From contig JBFMBE010000053.1 in the NCBI GenBank assembly GCA_040755275.1, positions 1-20,478 on the forward strand: 20,478 nt of DNA, read 5' to 3'. Shown one piece after another: positions 6,938-15,319 of the stretch. The notes under the pieces were generated by a model that was given only the letters and a program-made list of their open reading frames with translations, ran no database searches and was not told where the DNA came from. The translations under genes were made by a program, and so were the position numbers. Each line of letters starts with the position of its first letter. The stretch's first letter is position 1. This DNA comes from Desulfatirhabdium sp040755275. GTDB taxonomy: Bacteria; Desulfobacterota; Desulfobacteria; Desulfobacterales; Desulfatirhabdiaceae.

Positions 6938-7960
6938 TCACAGATAGCGTTGACCCAGGATTTCAGCGATCTGAACGGCGTTGGTGGCCGCACCCTTGCG
7001 AATATTGTCTGCAACCACCCACATATTGATTCCATTGGCGATACTCTCGTCCTTTCGGATCCTGCCGACAAACGTCAGGTCCTGCCCCGCTGCCTCGATG
7101 GCCATTGGGTAGCGATTTGCCGCAGGATCGTCCACCACCTTGACGCCGGGTGCATCCTGAAGCAATTCGCGGATTTCAGCCGGAGAGACTGGATGTTCCG
7201 TTTCGATGTTGATCGATTCGGAATGACCATGGAGAACCGGAACCCGGATGGTCGTAGCGGTCACCGCGATGGAATCGTCCTCCATGATTTTCCGGGTTTC
7301 GTTCACCATCTTCATTTCTTCCTTCGTGTATCCGTTTTCAAGAAACTGATCGATATGCGGCAGGCAGTTGAATGCGATCCGATGGGGATAGACCCGCTTT
7401 TCGATCGGTTTGCCATCCAGAAAGGCCTTTGTCTGTTCGAGAAGCTCCACGATGGCCTTCTGGCCCGTCCCGGAAACGGCCTGGTAGGTGGAAACAACGA
7501 TCCGTTTGATGCGATATCTGCGGTGGATGGGATTCAAGACAACGACCATCTGAATCGTCGAGCAATTGGGATTGGCGATGATGCCTTTGGTTTTGAATTG
7601 AGCGATGGCATGGGGATTGACTTCCGGAACCACCAGCGGAACAGCGGGGTCCATCCGCCAGGCACTCGAATTGTCGATTACCACACAGCCGCTTTCGGCC
7701 GCTGCAGGAGCGAATTTGAGGCTTGTTCCACCTCCGGCGCTGAAGAGGGCGATATCGACACCAGCAAAAGAGGTTTCCTGGAGCTCTTCTACCGGGATCG
7801 ATTCCCCACGGAACTTCAGGGTCTTTCCGACCGAACGCGCCGAAGCCAACAGCTTGATGGATTTGACGGGAAAATTGCGTTCTTCCAGACAGGCGATCAT
7901 TTGGTTGCCGACGGCCCCTGTTGCACCCGCAACGGCAACATGAAAGGATTTTTCGACCAT
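6938..7960 (-). CDS. asd: Aspartate-semialdehyde dehydrogenase
   Basis: This 340-residue enzyme reduces aspartyl phosphate to aspartate semialdehyde with NADPH, the branch point to Lys/mDAP, Thr and Met. The nucleotide motif GATGAVG is at 12-18. The catalytic cysteine C133 lies in NPNCSTIQM, QAVSGTGQKA follows, and the catalytic His is probably H246 in VLHGHSES. The ATG at 7960 has AAGGAG at 7968-7973 with a seven-base gap and gives the family start MVEKSFHVAVAGATG. An ATG 13 codons upstream has no support. Upstream is leuB, separated by a terminator-like hairpin, so asd may have its own promoter in the 7974-8047 stretch, though I cannot identify one. Confidence 0.96.
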   Translation of the reverse strand: MVEKSFHVAVAGATGAVGNQMIACLEERNFPVKSIKLLASARSVGKTLKFRGESIPVEELQETSFAGVDIALFSAGGGTSLKFAPAAAESGCVVIDNSSAWRMDPAVPLVVPEVNPHAIAQFKTKGIIANPNCSTIQMVVVLNPIHRRYRIKRIVVSTYQAVSGTGQKAIVELLEQTKAFLDGKPIEKRVYPHRIAFNCLPHIDQFLENGYTKEEMKMVNETRKIMEDDSIAVTATTIRVPVLHGHSESINIETEHPVSPAEIRELLQDAPGVKVVDDPAANRYPMAIEAAGQDLTFVGRIRKDESIANGINMWVVADNIRKGAATNAVQIAEILGQRYL

Positions 7961-8047
7961 ACGCGTTCTCCTTGTTCGATCGATAAGATTTACCGCCAAG
8001 ACGGTTGGAACGGCTGCCCTTTGCCGGATCCGACTTCATGTCTCGGG

Positions 8048-8104
8048 AAAAATCAACGGCTTCTCAAAAAGCCTTTTTGCAAAAGGTCTTTCAAAGAAGC
8101 CGTT
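8048..8104 (-). terminator. Hairpin terminator downstream of leuB
   Basis: A 10-bp stem (AACGGCTTCT at 8055-8064, AGAAGCCGTT at 8095-8104) encloses a second A/T-rich inverted pair. On the minus strand the stem is followed by GATTTTT. The position, about 70 bp after the leuB stop, fits an intrinsic terminator. A short T run on the plus side as well would allow bidirectional use. The ACGGCTTC...AAAAAGG layout resembles the left arm of the repeat at 10130, so it may derive from that family. Confidence 0.55.
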
Positions 8105-8174
8105 TTCAGGCGAAAAACGACCGCTGTCGTTCCCGAATGAACCTCGTACACCTACCGCAGTAGAATCTATTGTA

Positions 8175-9245
8175 TCACAAAGCTTCGAGAGAGGAAACGA
8201 TCAAATCGCCGACTTCACTCGTCGAGTACCCCATTTTCCCTGCGGATAGACTTTTTAGATCATGTTTGAGCACTTTTGCAACGGCATTTTCAATCGCCTG
8301 TGCCGCCTGAGTCTCGCCGAGGCTCTGGAGCATCAATTGCCCGGCCATGATGGCTGCAATCGGATTGATGACTCCCATACCGGTATATTTGGGCGCCGAA
8401 CCGCCGATGGGTTCGAACATGGACACCCCACCCGGATGAATGTTGCCGCCTGCGGCGATGCCCATTCCCCCCTGAATCATGGCTGCCAGATCGGAGATGA
8501 TATCCCCGAACATGTTGTCCGTCACGATGACGTCGAACCATTCCGGATTCTTGACCATCCACATGCAGATGGCATCGACATGGGCATAGTCCGTTGTGAT
8601 ATCCGGGTATTCCGTTGCGACTTCCTCGAAGGTTCGTTTCCAGAGATCGAAGGCATAGGTCAAAACATTCGTCTTGCCGCAAAGTGTCAGTTTCTTAGCT
8701 TTGTTACGCTTTCTGCAATATTCGAAGGCAAAGCGGATGCATCGCTCCACTCCCTTTCGGGTGTTGATGGATTCCTGAACAGCCACCTCGTCGGGTGTTC
8801 CTTTTTTGAGACATCCGCCGGCACCGGCATACAGACCTTCCGTATTCTCACGAACGATCACGAAATCGATGTCTTCTGGCCCCTTGTTCCGAATGGGAGT
8901 TTCGACTCCCTCGTAGAGCTTGATGGGTCTTAGGTTGATGTACTGATCGAGCGCAAAACGCATCGTCAGCAGAATGCCCTTTTCCAGAATTCCGGGGGTG
9001 ACATCCGGATGGCCGATGGCACCCAGATAGATGGCATCCGCCTGACGAAGTTCCTGAAGGGTCTTTTCGGAAAGTAGCTCTCCTGTTTTTCGGTAATGAT
9101 CCCCTCCGAGGGGATAGTGCAGAAACTTCAGGGAGAAGTTGCCCTTCCGGGCTGCAGCTTCCAGGACCTTCAGACCTTCCTGGATGACCTCGGGGCCTGT
9201 ACCGTCCCCAGGGACAACGGCGATGGTGTAGAATCGTTCTTGCAT
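8175..9245 (-). CDS. leuB: 3-isopropylmalate dehydrogenase
   Basis: This 356-residue member of the beta-decarboxylating dehydrogenase family oxidises and decarboxylates 3-isopropylmalate with NAD in leucine synthesis. Seen are PGDGTGPEV at 12-20, the substrate arginines in LRPIKLY, RENTEGLYAG, CGKTNVL, the metal-binding TDNMFGDIISDL and GGSAPKYTG. Family length fits. Close relatives include isocitrate, homoisocitrate and tartrate dehydrogenases. The neighbours psd and asd favour LeuB, since this row is part of a leucine cluster in related bacteria, but leuA, leuC and leuD are not here. The Shine-Dalgarno before the ATG is weak. The leader of 196 bp after psd holds two hairpins. Confidence 0.88.
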   Translation of the reverse strand: MQERFYTIAVVPGDGTGPEVIQEGLKVLEAAARKGNFSLKFLHYPLGGDHYRKTGELLSEKTLQELRQADAIYLGAIGHPDVTPGILEKGILLTMRFALDQYINLRPIKLYEGVETPIRNKGPEDIDFVIVRENTEGLYAGAGGCLKKGTPDEVAVQESINTRKGVERCIRFAFEYCRKRNKAKKLTLCGKTNVLTYAFDLWKRTFEEVATEYPDITTDYAHVDAICMWMVKNPEWFDVIVTDNMFGDIISDLAAMIQGGMGIAAGGNIHPGGVSMFEPIGGSAPKYTGMGVINPIAAIMAGQLMLQSLGETQAAQAIENAVAKVLKHDLKSLSAGKMGYSTSEVGDLIVSSLEAL

Positions 9246-9272
9246 AGATCGAAAGGTCTTTCTCTGGTTCGG

Positions 9273-9293
9273 CTTCCTGATCGTTTCAGGAAG
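9273..9293. other. Perfect stem-loop in the leuB leader
   Basis: CTTCCTGA at 9273-9280 and TCAGGAAG at 9286-9293 form an 8-bp stem with a 5-nt loop, 27 bp before the leuB start. No T tract follows on the minus strand, so it is not a standard terminator. It could be an mRNA leader structure, an operator, or chance. Confidence 0.35.
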
Positions 9294-9355
9294 GAATGGG
9301 GTTACAGTCGATCAGATTCCAACGGATCCCCAGGGCGTTCATCACCCCCGAAGAT

Positions 9356-9388
9356 GAAAATTCCCTCCACCCGCTGACCGGAAGAGGG
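9356..9388 (-). terminator. Possible terminator downstream of psd
   Basis: On the minus strand, CCCTC and CCG pair with CGG and GAGGG (plus-strand arms 9363-9367, 71-73, 79-81 and 84-88), followed by AATTTTC. It lies about 55 bp after the psd stop. The stem is interrupted, so the call is weak. Confidence 0.4.
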
Positions 9389-9441
9389 ATTCACAGCCAC
9401 TCGTCTCTACATCCAGCTGCTGACTGCTGACTTTTCCAGAA

Positions 9442-10113
9442 TCAAGGCATCCGAGCGATCACCGTCGTCCCAGCCTGGACGCGATCTCCCGGTGAAACGG
9501 CCACCGTGACCGTTGAAGGCAGATAGGTGTCGAGTCGGGATCCAAAACAGATGACGCCGAAGCGCTGTCCTTTCTCAACCGAATCGCCTTCCTGAATTCG
9601 ACAGATAATCCTTCTGGCGATGAGCCCTGCAATCTGAACCCAGCCGATTCGCCCCCCCGATGGTGTGGTCAACAGAACGGCGTTTCGCTCATTGTCCGCA
9701 GATGCCTTGTCGAGGTTTGCGGAAACGAATTTTCCGGGGAAATAATCGATGGATTGGATCCGACCCCCATAAGGTACTCGGTTGACATGCACATTGAAGA
9801 TGGACATGAATACACTGATCCGAATCCAGTCTCCAGGACCGAATGGGCTTTCCGACGTCTGAACGATCCCGATCACCTTGCCGTCCGCAGGAGAGACGAC
9901 GGCCGTTTCATCCAACGGAACGAGCCGATCGGGATCCCGAAAGAAGAAGCAGACGAACAGGGTCAGGATCATGAAAACGACGGTCGGTGTGGCTGCGGAA
10001 AGCAGAGCGAACACCGCCGTGATGAACGCACCGGCACCGATAAAGGCATAACCGGCAGGATCGATGGGGAATGCCGTTCGCCGGGGCGGATCGTTTGTCG
10101 GAAACCGGTACAT
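9442..10113 (-). CDS. psd: Phosphatidylserine decarboxylase (short, archaeal-type)
   Basis: This 223-residue proenzyme makes phosphatidylethanolamine from phosphatidylserine at the inner membrane. It has two hydrophobic segments within residues 21-58, then SPADGK (D77), FNVHVNR (H109) and FGSRLDTYLP (G191-S192). Self-cleavage at the Gly-Ser bond would give the pyruvoyl-bearing small subunit. The length fits the short Psd class. The frame is open up to 10176, but that part lies in repeat copy 4. The ATG at 10113, giving MYRFPTNDPPRR, is preferred, with AAGG about 8 bases upstream. No phosphatidylserine synthase gene is next to it, unlike the psd-pssA pairs common in relatives. Confidence 0.93.
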   Translation of the reverse strand: MYRFPTNDPPRRTAFPIDPAGYAFIGAGAFITAVFALLSAATPTVVFMILTLFVCFFFRDPDRLVPLDETAVVSPADGKVIGIVQTSESPFGPGDWIRISVFMSIFNVHVNRVPYGGRIQSIDYFPGKFVSANLDKASADNERNAVLLTTPSGGRIGWVQIAGLIARRIICRIQEGDSVEKGQRFGVICFGSRLDTYLPSTVTVAVSPGDRVQAGTTVIARMP

Positions 10114-10129
10114 ATGGCGGCCTTGGGCT

Positions 10130-10288
10130 ATGGATGACGGCTTCGCAAAAAGGCCGGATGCTGTGACGTGCTGCATCCCTCGTCATTGCGGCGTACGTTT
10201 CCGTACGCCTCATTCCTCGGGATTTGCACTCCTTGCCTGCGACCTTTTTTCGAAGCCGTCCATGTGATGGACTTTTTGCGGGACCATC
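10130..10288. repeat. TIR repeat, copy 4 (variant with ACGGCTTCG arms)
   Basis: The right end GACTTTTTGCGGGACCATC matches the family terminus. The left end at 10130 (ATGGATGACGGCTTCGCAAAAAGG) instead pairs with an internal arm at about 10243-10263 ending CGAAGCCGTCCAT. The inside carries a perfect 8-bp hairpin and a sequence unlike the other copies, so this is a mosaic. It fills most of the upstream region of psd, and it lies 3' of the large permease gene. The psd promoter may lie inside or beyond it. Confidence 0.7.
10190..10209. other. Perfect 8-bp hairpin inside repeat copy 4
   Basis: GGCGTACG at 10190-10197 and CGTACGCC at 10202-10209 with a 4-nt loop. It is part of the repeat interior and has no T tract, so it is recorded as structure only. 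Confidence 0.55.
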
Positions 10289-10481
10289 ATGGATGATGGT
10301 GCTGCAACAAGTCGAATAGTCTCTGTTTAACCGCATGGGGTCGGCAATCGACCCAATCGGGGCAGAGGCGACGTTTGGCGACTCCAACGAAGGATGAACA
10401 CCCGATACACCGACTTTTTCGTAACGGCCTTCTACCACAGCCCGTCGAATAAGTCAATTCAATGGGATCCGCAGCGGAAAT
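10289..10481. other. Intergenic stretch without a gene
   Basis: Together with repeat copy 4 this forms the 368-bp gene-free gap between psd and the permease 3' end. The only structure I see is a 6-bp hairpin (GGGTCG at 10338-10343, CGACCC at 10349-10354) without a T tract. No coding region, clear promoter or convincing terminator for the permease unit is visible. Confidence 0.6.
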
Positions 10482-13400
10482 TCATCCAGGGATATTCCCT
10501 GCCAGCCACTGGGTTTCAAGCCTCCGCTCGTAGCGACTGTGTTCCTCGCTGCCGAGGGACCGCCAGATCAGCAGCTGCTTGCGCAAACCGTGCAAAAAGG
10601 CATGGTTGATCCGCATCCAGGCGTTCACTTCCCCCGATTTGCGGATCATATTGATGTGAATCTGCAGATACCCCGGATCCTCAGGTGCATGACAGAAGCG
10701 AATTTCCACATCCTGCATGATTCCGAAGTCGAAGGGCGCAAGCCACACATGGGTGTTGAGCACGATACACGGCGAGGTGCAGCACTGCTCTCCGACACAT
10801 CGGTGAGTTCGGTGAATCATACTCGCCGGTGTAGGACACACGGATGAAAATCCCATATCCCCTGTGGAAAACATCCCATGGGATACGTCCCGATAGGCAT
10901 CGAAATAGGATGCGATGAAACCGACAATGCTTCGGTGCTCATCGTATTTCATCAGAAAAGGCAGGTCCACCTCGAGCCGGTTACCGACAGCGGGTGGTAG
11001 GCTCCAGGAACGATTGACATCCGGGATGGCGATCTGGGAGGCGACCCGCGCCGGATAGAGCGCCGAAACCACGACCACCACCATCACCAGCATCATCGCA
11101 GCCACCCCGGCAAGCGACGAATAATTGACGGTGATCCCCGCCCAGAGGTTCGTCTTCGACAGAATACCGGCGCTGGTCTGTGCAATCAGATACCCGACCA
11201 CACCGCTCAACACCGCGAAAGCCATGGCTTCAGCGATGAACAGAAAGCCGACATGGGTAGGCGCCAGCCCTACAGAGGTGTACACGGCAATTTCCCGTTT
11301 TCGCTCATAAACACTGCTGATCATCGTGTTCAGAACGATGCAAACCGATATGATCATGGGAATCAAGATGTTGGGCACACCACTGTAGTTCAGGGCATCG
11401 GCGGCATGATAGAGGTGGACCCCGTCGGCTCCCCCGCTCAAAAGCAGCATACCGAACCGATCGCTCAACCCCCGCATCACCGAATCGTCGATAACGGAAG
11501 CATCCGCCCGCACGGATACGGCCTTGAGTTTTCCACCGGCTGCCATCAATGTTCGGTAGGGGAAAATGACCGTCAAGGAAGCTGGAATGTGGGTGTAGCG
11601 ACTCTGGAAACTCCGAATCTCTTCCCCCGATTCCATCGCCTCCACTTCTGCTTCGCTCATTTCTTCCGGCTGCTCCCTCGGAAAAATCACCGGCGTCCAG
11701 GGCTCCCCGTCCAGATCCGTCCATCGTTCGAAAGCCGCCTCAGAAAACACGCCCTTGACATCGAAGACCATCCCCCAGATGACGACACTGCTACCCTGGG
11801 GCCGGCCGGGAGTCATCCCCAATTCCCGAGCCGTACGCTCCGAAATCAGGACGGCTTGCCGATCCCCGGCCTCAAACCACTTGCCGCCGACGAGCACTTC
11901 CGGTATCCGCTCGGGAGGCAAGGCCTGCTCCGAAAGACCGATGGCTGCCTGGGCTTCGAAAACACGACCCCGACTGGTCACTGGAATACGCAGGGCACGG
12001 GTACGGTCCTGCCCCTCCAGCCAGATCCGGGGCGAAACCACCCGATCGCCGCCACCGAATGCGGCCTCCAGCACCGGTAGGCAGGTCTGGGGCAAGTCCT
12101 GCCATCCAGGAACCTTGGCCATCATTCCCGAATAGGGGGTATGATCCGCCACCCGAACCCGATGATAGAGCCGGACGGATTTGGCCGTCGTAAAACTCAT
12201 GATGGTAAAGGTCAGAATGACCAGGGTGATGCAGGTCAGGGCCGTCCGGATGGGCCGCCTTCTCAGGTTGCTCACTCCCAGCAGAAAGGCGGCAGCAAAG
12301 GCCTTCCAGCGGCTGAGATCGGCGTCGAGATGGGAAGAGGCCTTTTTCTGAAAGCGCGTCATTTCCGCCTCGAACCGCACGAAGAGAATCACGGTCACCA
12401 TGGCCGACAACCCGATGATGAAAAATGCGAGAATCACAACGACCGGGCTGTAGGCCAGTCGGAATGCCGGATGGACCAGATAGACCACACAGATCAGAGC
12501 GATCAGGATGGCAAGGAACGCCAGAATACGGTAGTAAATATTCACAAGCCCCAACACCAACCGCTCGAAGCAAAAAGCGAAAGGTACGAAAAGCGCGATG
12601 TAGAAGAGCACACCAAAGAGCACGTCCTTCTGGGTCTTCTCGACATCGTCGTAAACACGAGCCGCAAGCGACCAGGCGGTCGCGGCCGCTCCCTGAAAAC
12701 GATCATAGACCCTCGCCTGAAGGGCCTCTTTGGCTTCCGCAAGCGCCCGTTTGCCTTCCGCCCGCATTCGGTCGATCTGGTCGCTGACGATACCGTGGAA
12801 TTGCAGGTTGTCGATACGTGGCTCCAGCAGCGCCCACATATCTTCCGCCGTCCGAAAAGCCGTCCGGGATATGGTCGGCCAGTCGTCGATCCGGTATCCA
12901 ACCCCTTCCGGATGTTCGGCTCCGGCATGGGTCAGAATGCATTTCTTGCGGATGATGGAATCCGACAGCAACACTTTCATCCGGGTTCCCGGTTCGAGAA
13001 AGACCGAGGTCAAGACGGAGGATCGGGTATCGATCCGACTGAACCAGTATTTCAGCGGCGGAGCCTCCCTACGGGCATCCAGGAGCTGAATCTTGGTCAG
13101 GTAGCGGAAATTACGCGGATCGATCAGGTTGAACAGGGTGGTTTGACGACAGCCGAACATGACAAGATCCGTCTGCATGTTCAGCCGGTCCATCTTGATC
13201 CGGTAGGCATTCTTTCCGGTCTTCTCCTTGTCGACGGCCCACAACACCCGACCGTCCCTCGGATCGAACCGGTATCCTTCGAGAATTACCTTGTCAAGCA
13301 CATGCCGCTTGTCCGCCACCCCATGCAGGAAAAAGGCGCCCGTTGCATCGACCATGGCATGGATGCGGGTAAGCCCCTGAAAGGCAAGGATGACACTTCC

Positions 13401-15317
13401 AGGCGCTGGCTGATCCGCAAACAATTCCCCATGACGGATGAACTTCGCCTGGCCCCGCACCGAGGCAAATCCGTTTTGGGGCAGCTCCTCTCCGTGGAGG
13501 GCCTGTGCCTCCGAAAGCGAAAGCAGCAAGCGGACGACTTCTTCGGCCTGCCTCCGGGCGAACCCCCAGTCGACATAACCGGGAATGTCTTCCGGTGTTC
13601 CCCACCGAAAGCGGACATCCGAAACGGTGGCAAGGCTCAACCCCAAATATCCGGCCAACGCACTCACTTCCCCGCCCAAAGCCGGTCGATCCGGCAGATA
13701 GCCCTGCCGGGAGACAAGCCGTTCGGGCCTCAGGGTGTCCTGATACAGCGTCAACCCGAGCCGCTCTGCATCGGCCCGCATCCGCTCATCGATCGTCTGA
13801 TAGACGGCCGTCCGATTGATCTGGGCCTTCAGTGGATAATGATATCCCTGATGGAACGCGCCGAATCCAAGGCCATGACTCGAGAGATGCAGCGACACGA
13901 CAGCTGCCACCTCACGGGTGTTGACGAAGGAGCGGGTATCCTGACTCGAATCGACGATACGCTGTCGCAGCATCGCATCTGCCAAAACGGCTCGCTGGCG
14001 TTGAAGCACCTGAGGCAACAGACTTCGAACCACGGCCTTTTCGTCATCGTCCATATCTGCAATGTTCTGCCGCCAACCGGTCTGTCGCAATTTCAGGCGT
14101 TCTTCCGCAAGCAGACGGATCGTTTCCTCCGATCCGCCCCCTTCCAGCCGAAGCCGCATCAACTCCCGCGAAATCGTATCCACCCGGGTTTTGATTTCTT
14201 CGGAAACGGCCTGTTGCACCAGAAAAGCCTCGGACGGATCGGCCGGTGCCTCAAGGTCACCTTCCGATTCCATCCATCGGCGTATGGATGCGACGGTTTT
14301 CTTCGTGTCCCGAACCAAGTCCCGGGCGGCCTTCTTTTCACTGCGCAATGACTTGGGGGAGGCACGGATACTCCAGACGAATTCCCGCATCCCGGCAAGC
14401 CCCTGGCTGTGACCGCTGGTGGCCACCAGAAGGACCGATCGGGCCGGCGGCGACCGTTTCAGGGTTCTTGCCAGCTCAAGAAGCGTTGCAATGCCGCAGG
14501 CTTCGTCGGCTCCCGGCGAAAGTCCCGCTACACGGGGCGTGCTGTCGTAGAATGCCTCGACAACGACAAGCTCCTCCGAAAGACGCTCGTCCGTCCCCGG
14601 AACGAGGCAGTAAACATTTTCGGCTGTGATCTGTTTCCAGAACTCGGTATTGTGAAGCGTCACGGCAGGAAGGACGACACCCTCGGGTACATCTTCATAA
14701 GCTCCGAAGAGGGCTTTCGCCTCGGCCGTCGTCATCCAAAAACGGGGAAAATGAAACGGGGTCAGCTCGATCTTGTCTTCGAACACGAACCGTCCCCCCG
14801 AACCGTCGGAAATATAAATGACGGCTCTGGCTCCCAAATCGGCAGCCTGAACCCAAGAGGCACCGGAGTCGAGATGCATCAGCAGGATGGCACCCTCGAT
14901 GGGTTTGCCGTTCATTTGGGAAAGGTCGCCCCGGCCGACATACACCAGCGGACCGGAGAGTCCTTCCGGACCGATGGCCTGAGGGGCAATGATGTTTCCA
15001 TGAAAGGCGTGAAGGGGGTGCGTTCGGCCGGTTTCGGGAATCAGAAGCCGGCACTCTTCCTGGAGTATGACCGGAACTGCATACCGATGGACACCGATTT
15101 CCCGGTGCCCGGCCGCTTCAAAGCGGGTTTGGATATAGGCGGAAGCCTTTTCGCATCCAGGCGTTCCCGTGCTTCTGTCCTGCAGGCCGGAAAAGATCAG
15201 CACATCGGCCTGAAAATCGCTGACATCCGCAGCGCTTCCCTCTCTTCCGGAAACCGTCATGAATCCTACCGAAAGGAGCAGGAACAGCAATGTCGTGTTC
15301 CTTCGATGCCGCCGCAT
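10482..15317 (-). CDS. Giant ABC permease: PA region, degenerate M28 peptidase-like domain and FtsX/MacB-type permease
   Basis: Numbering is from ATG 15317 (1611 residues). In order: signal peptide (about 1-29); PA-like region (about 88-243); M28-like domain from about 248, with a charged helical insertion (318-468), resuming to about 600; a predicted beta-rich part (about 620-800) and amphipathic helix; three membrane segments (about 897-916, 928-948, 955-980). Then comes a typical FtsX permease: TM at 1022-1044 after NLRRRPIRTAL, large periplasmic domain, TMs near 1314, 1356 and 1401, and YPARVASQIAIP. A cytosolic tail of about 170 residues ends it. M28 motifs are degenerate: AHYDS-type reads AFYDS, AEEQGL-type reads GHSQGL, HTPED-type reads GTPED, so proteolysis is unlikely. 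It pairs with the upstream ATPase. A role in lipoprotein or lipid movement, or envelope signalling, is family-based inference. GGAAGG seven bases upstream favours ATG 15317 over GTG 15323. Confidence 0.85.
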   Translation of the reverse strand: MRRHRRNTTLLFLLLSVGFMTVSGREGSAADVSDFQADVLIFSGLQDRSTGTPGCEKASAYIQTRFEAAGHREIGVHRYAVPVILQEECRLLIPETGRTHPLHAFHGNIIAPQAIGPEGLSGPLVYVGRGDLSQMNGKPIEGAILLMHLDSGASWVQAADLGARAVIYISDGSGGRFVFEDKIELTPFHFPRFWMTTAEAKALFGAYEDVPEGVVLPAVTLHNTEFWKQITAENVYCLVPGTDERLSEELVVVEAFYDSTPRVAGLSPGADEACGIATLLELARTLKRSPPARSVLLVATSGHSQGLAGMREFVWSIRASPKSLRSEKKAARDLVRDTKKTVASIRRWMESEGDLEAPADPSEAFLVQQAVSEEIKTRVDTISRELMRLRLEGGGSEETIRLLAEERLKLRQTGWRQNIADMDDDEKAVVRSLLPQVLQRQRAVLADAMLRQRIVDSSQDTRSFVNTREVAAVVSLHLSSHGLGFGAFHQGYHYPLKAQINRTAVYQTIDERMRADAERLGLTLYQDTLRPERLVSRQGYLPDRPALGGEVSALAGYLGLSLATVSDVRFRWGTPEDIPGYVDWGFARRQAEEVVRLLLSLSEAQALHGEELPQNGFASVRGQAKFIRHGELFADQPAPGSVILAFQGLTRIHAMVDATGAFFLHGVADKRHVLDKVILEGYRFDPRDGRVLWAVDKEKTGKNAYRIKMDRLNMQTDLVMFGCRQTTLFNLIDPRNFRYLTKIQLLDARREAPPLKYWFSRIDTRSSVLTSVFLEPGTRMKVLLSDSIIRKKCILTHAGAEHPEGVGYRIDDWPTISRTAFRTAEDMWALLEPRIDNLQFHGIVSDQIDRMRAEGKRALAEAKEALQARVYDRFQGAAATAWSLAARVYDDVEKTQKDVLFGVLFYIALFVPFAFCFERLVLGLVNIYYRILAFLAILIALICVVYLVHPAFRLAYSPVVVILAFFIIGLSAMVTVILFVRFEAEMTRFQKKASSHLDADLSRWKAFAAAFLLGVSNLRRRPIRTALTCITLVILTFTIMSFTTAKSVRLYHRVRVADHTPYSGMMAKVPGWQDLPQTCLPVLEAAFGGGDRVVSPRIWLEGQDRTRALRIPVTSRGRVFEAQAAIGLSEQALPPERIPEVLVGGKWFEAGDRQAVLISERTARELGMTPGRPQGSSVVIWGMVFDVKGVFSEAAFERWTDLDGEPWTPVIFPREQPEEMSEAEVEAMESGEEIRSFQSRYTHIPASLTVIFPYRTLMAAGGKLKAVSVRADASVIDDSVMRGLSDRFGMLLLSGGADGVHLYHAADALNYSGVPNILIPMIISVCIVLNTMISSVYERKREIAVYTSVGLAPTHVGFLFIAEAMAFAVLSGVVGYLIAQTSAGILSKTNLWAGITVNYSSLAGVAAMMLVMVVVVVSALYPARVASQIAIPDVNRSWSLPPAVGNRLEVDLPFLMKYDEHRSIVGFIASYFDAYRDVSHGMFSTGDMGFSSVCPTPASMIHRTHRCVGEQCCTSPCIVLNTHVWLAPFDFGIMQDVEIRFCHAPEDPGYLQIHINMIRKSGEVNAWMRINHAFLHGLRKQLLIWRSLGSEEHSRYERRLETQWLAGNIPG

Positions 15318-15319
15318 GC

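Noticed and set aside
6431..8140. Long plus-strand open frame across greA and asd
   Set aside because: It runs antisense through two well-identified genes and their gap, and shows no family motif.
10114..10176. Longer Psd start at 10176
   Set aside because: The extra 21 codons lie largely in the mobile repeat. The ATG at 10113 fits the short Psd family and lies outside the repeat.
12141..14351. Long plus-strand open frame (over 700 codons) opposite the giant permease
   Set aside because: It is the antisense of a gene with clear domains and motifs. Its translation is rich in Arg, Pro, Gly and His without recognisable domains, as expected of a GC-rich shadow frame.
13560..14580. Active M28 aminopeptidase
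   Set aside because: Catalytic Glu and most metal ligands are substituted, so annotation as a working peptidase is not supported.
10482..15317. Giant permease as two genes fused by sequencing error
   Set aside because: The frame is open throughout, with a signal peptide, extra membrane segments that give consistent topology, and no internal start with a convincing ribosome site at the domain border that I noticed. A frameshift would be expected to leave a stop.
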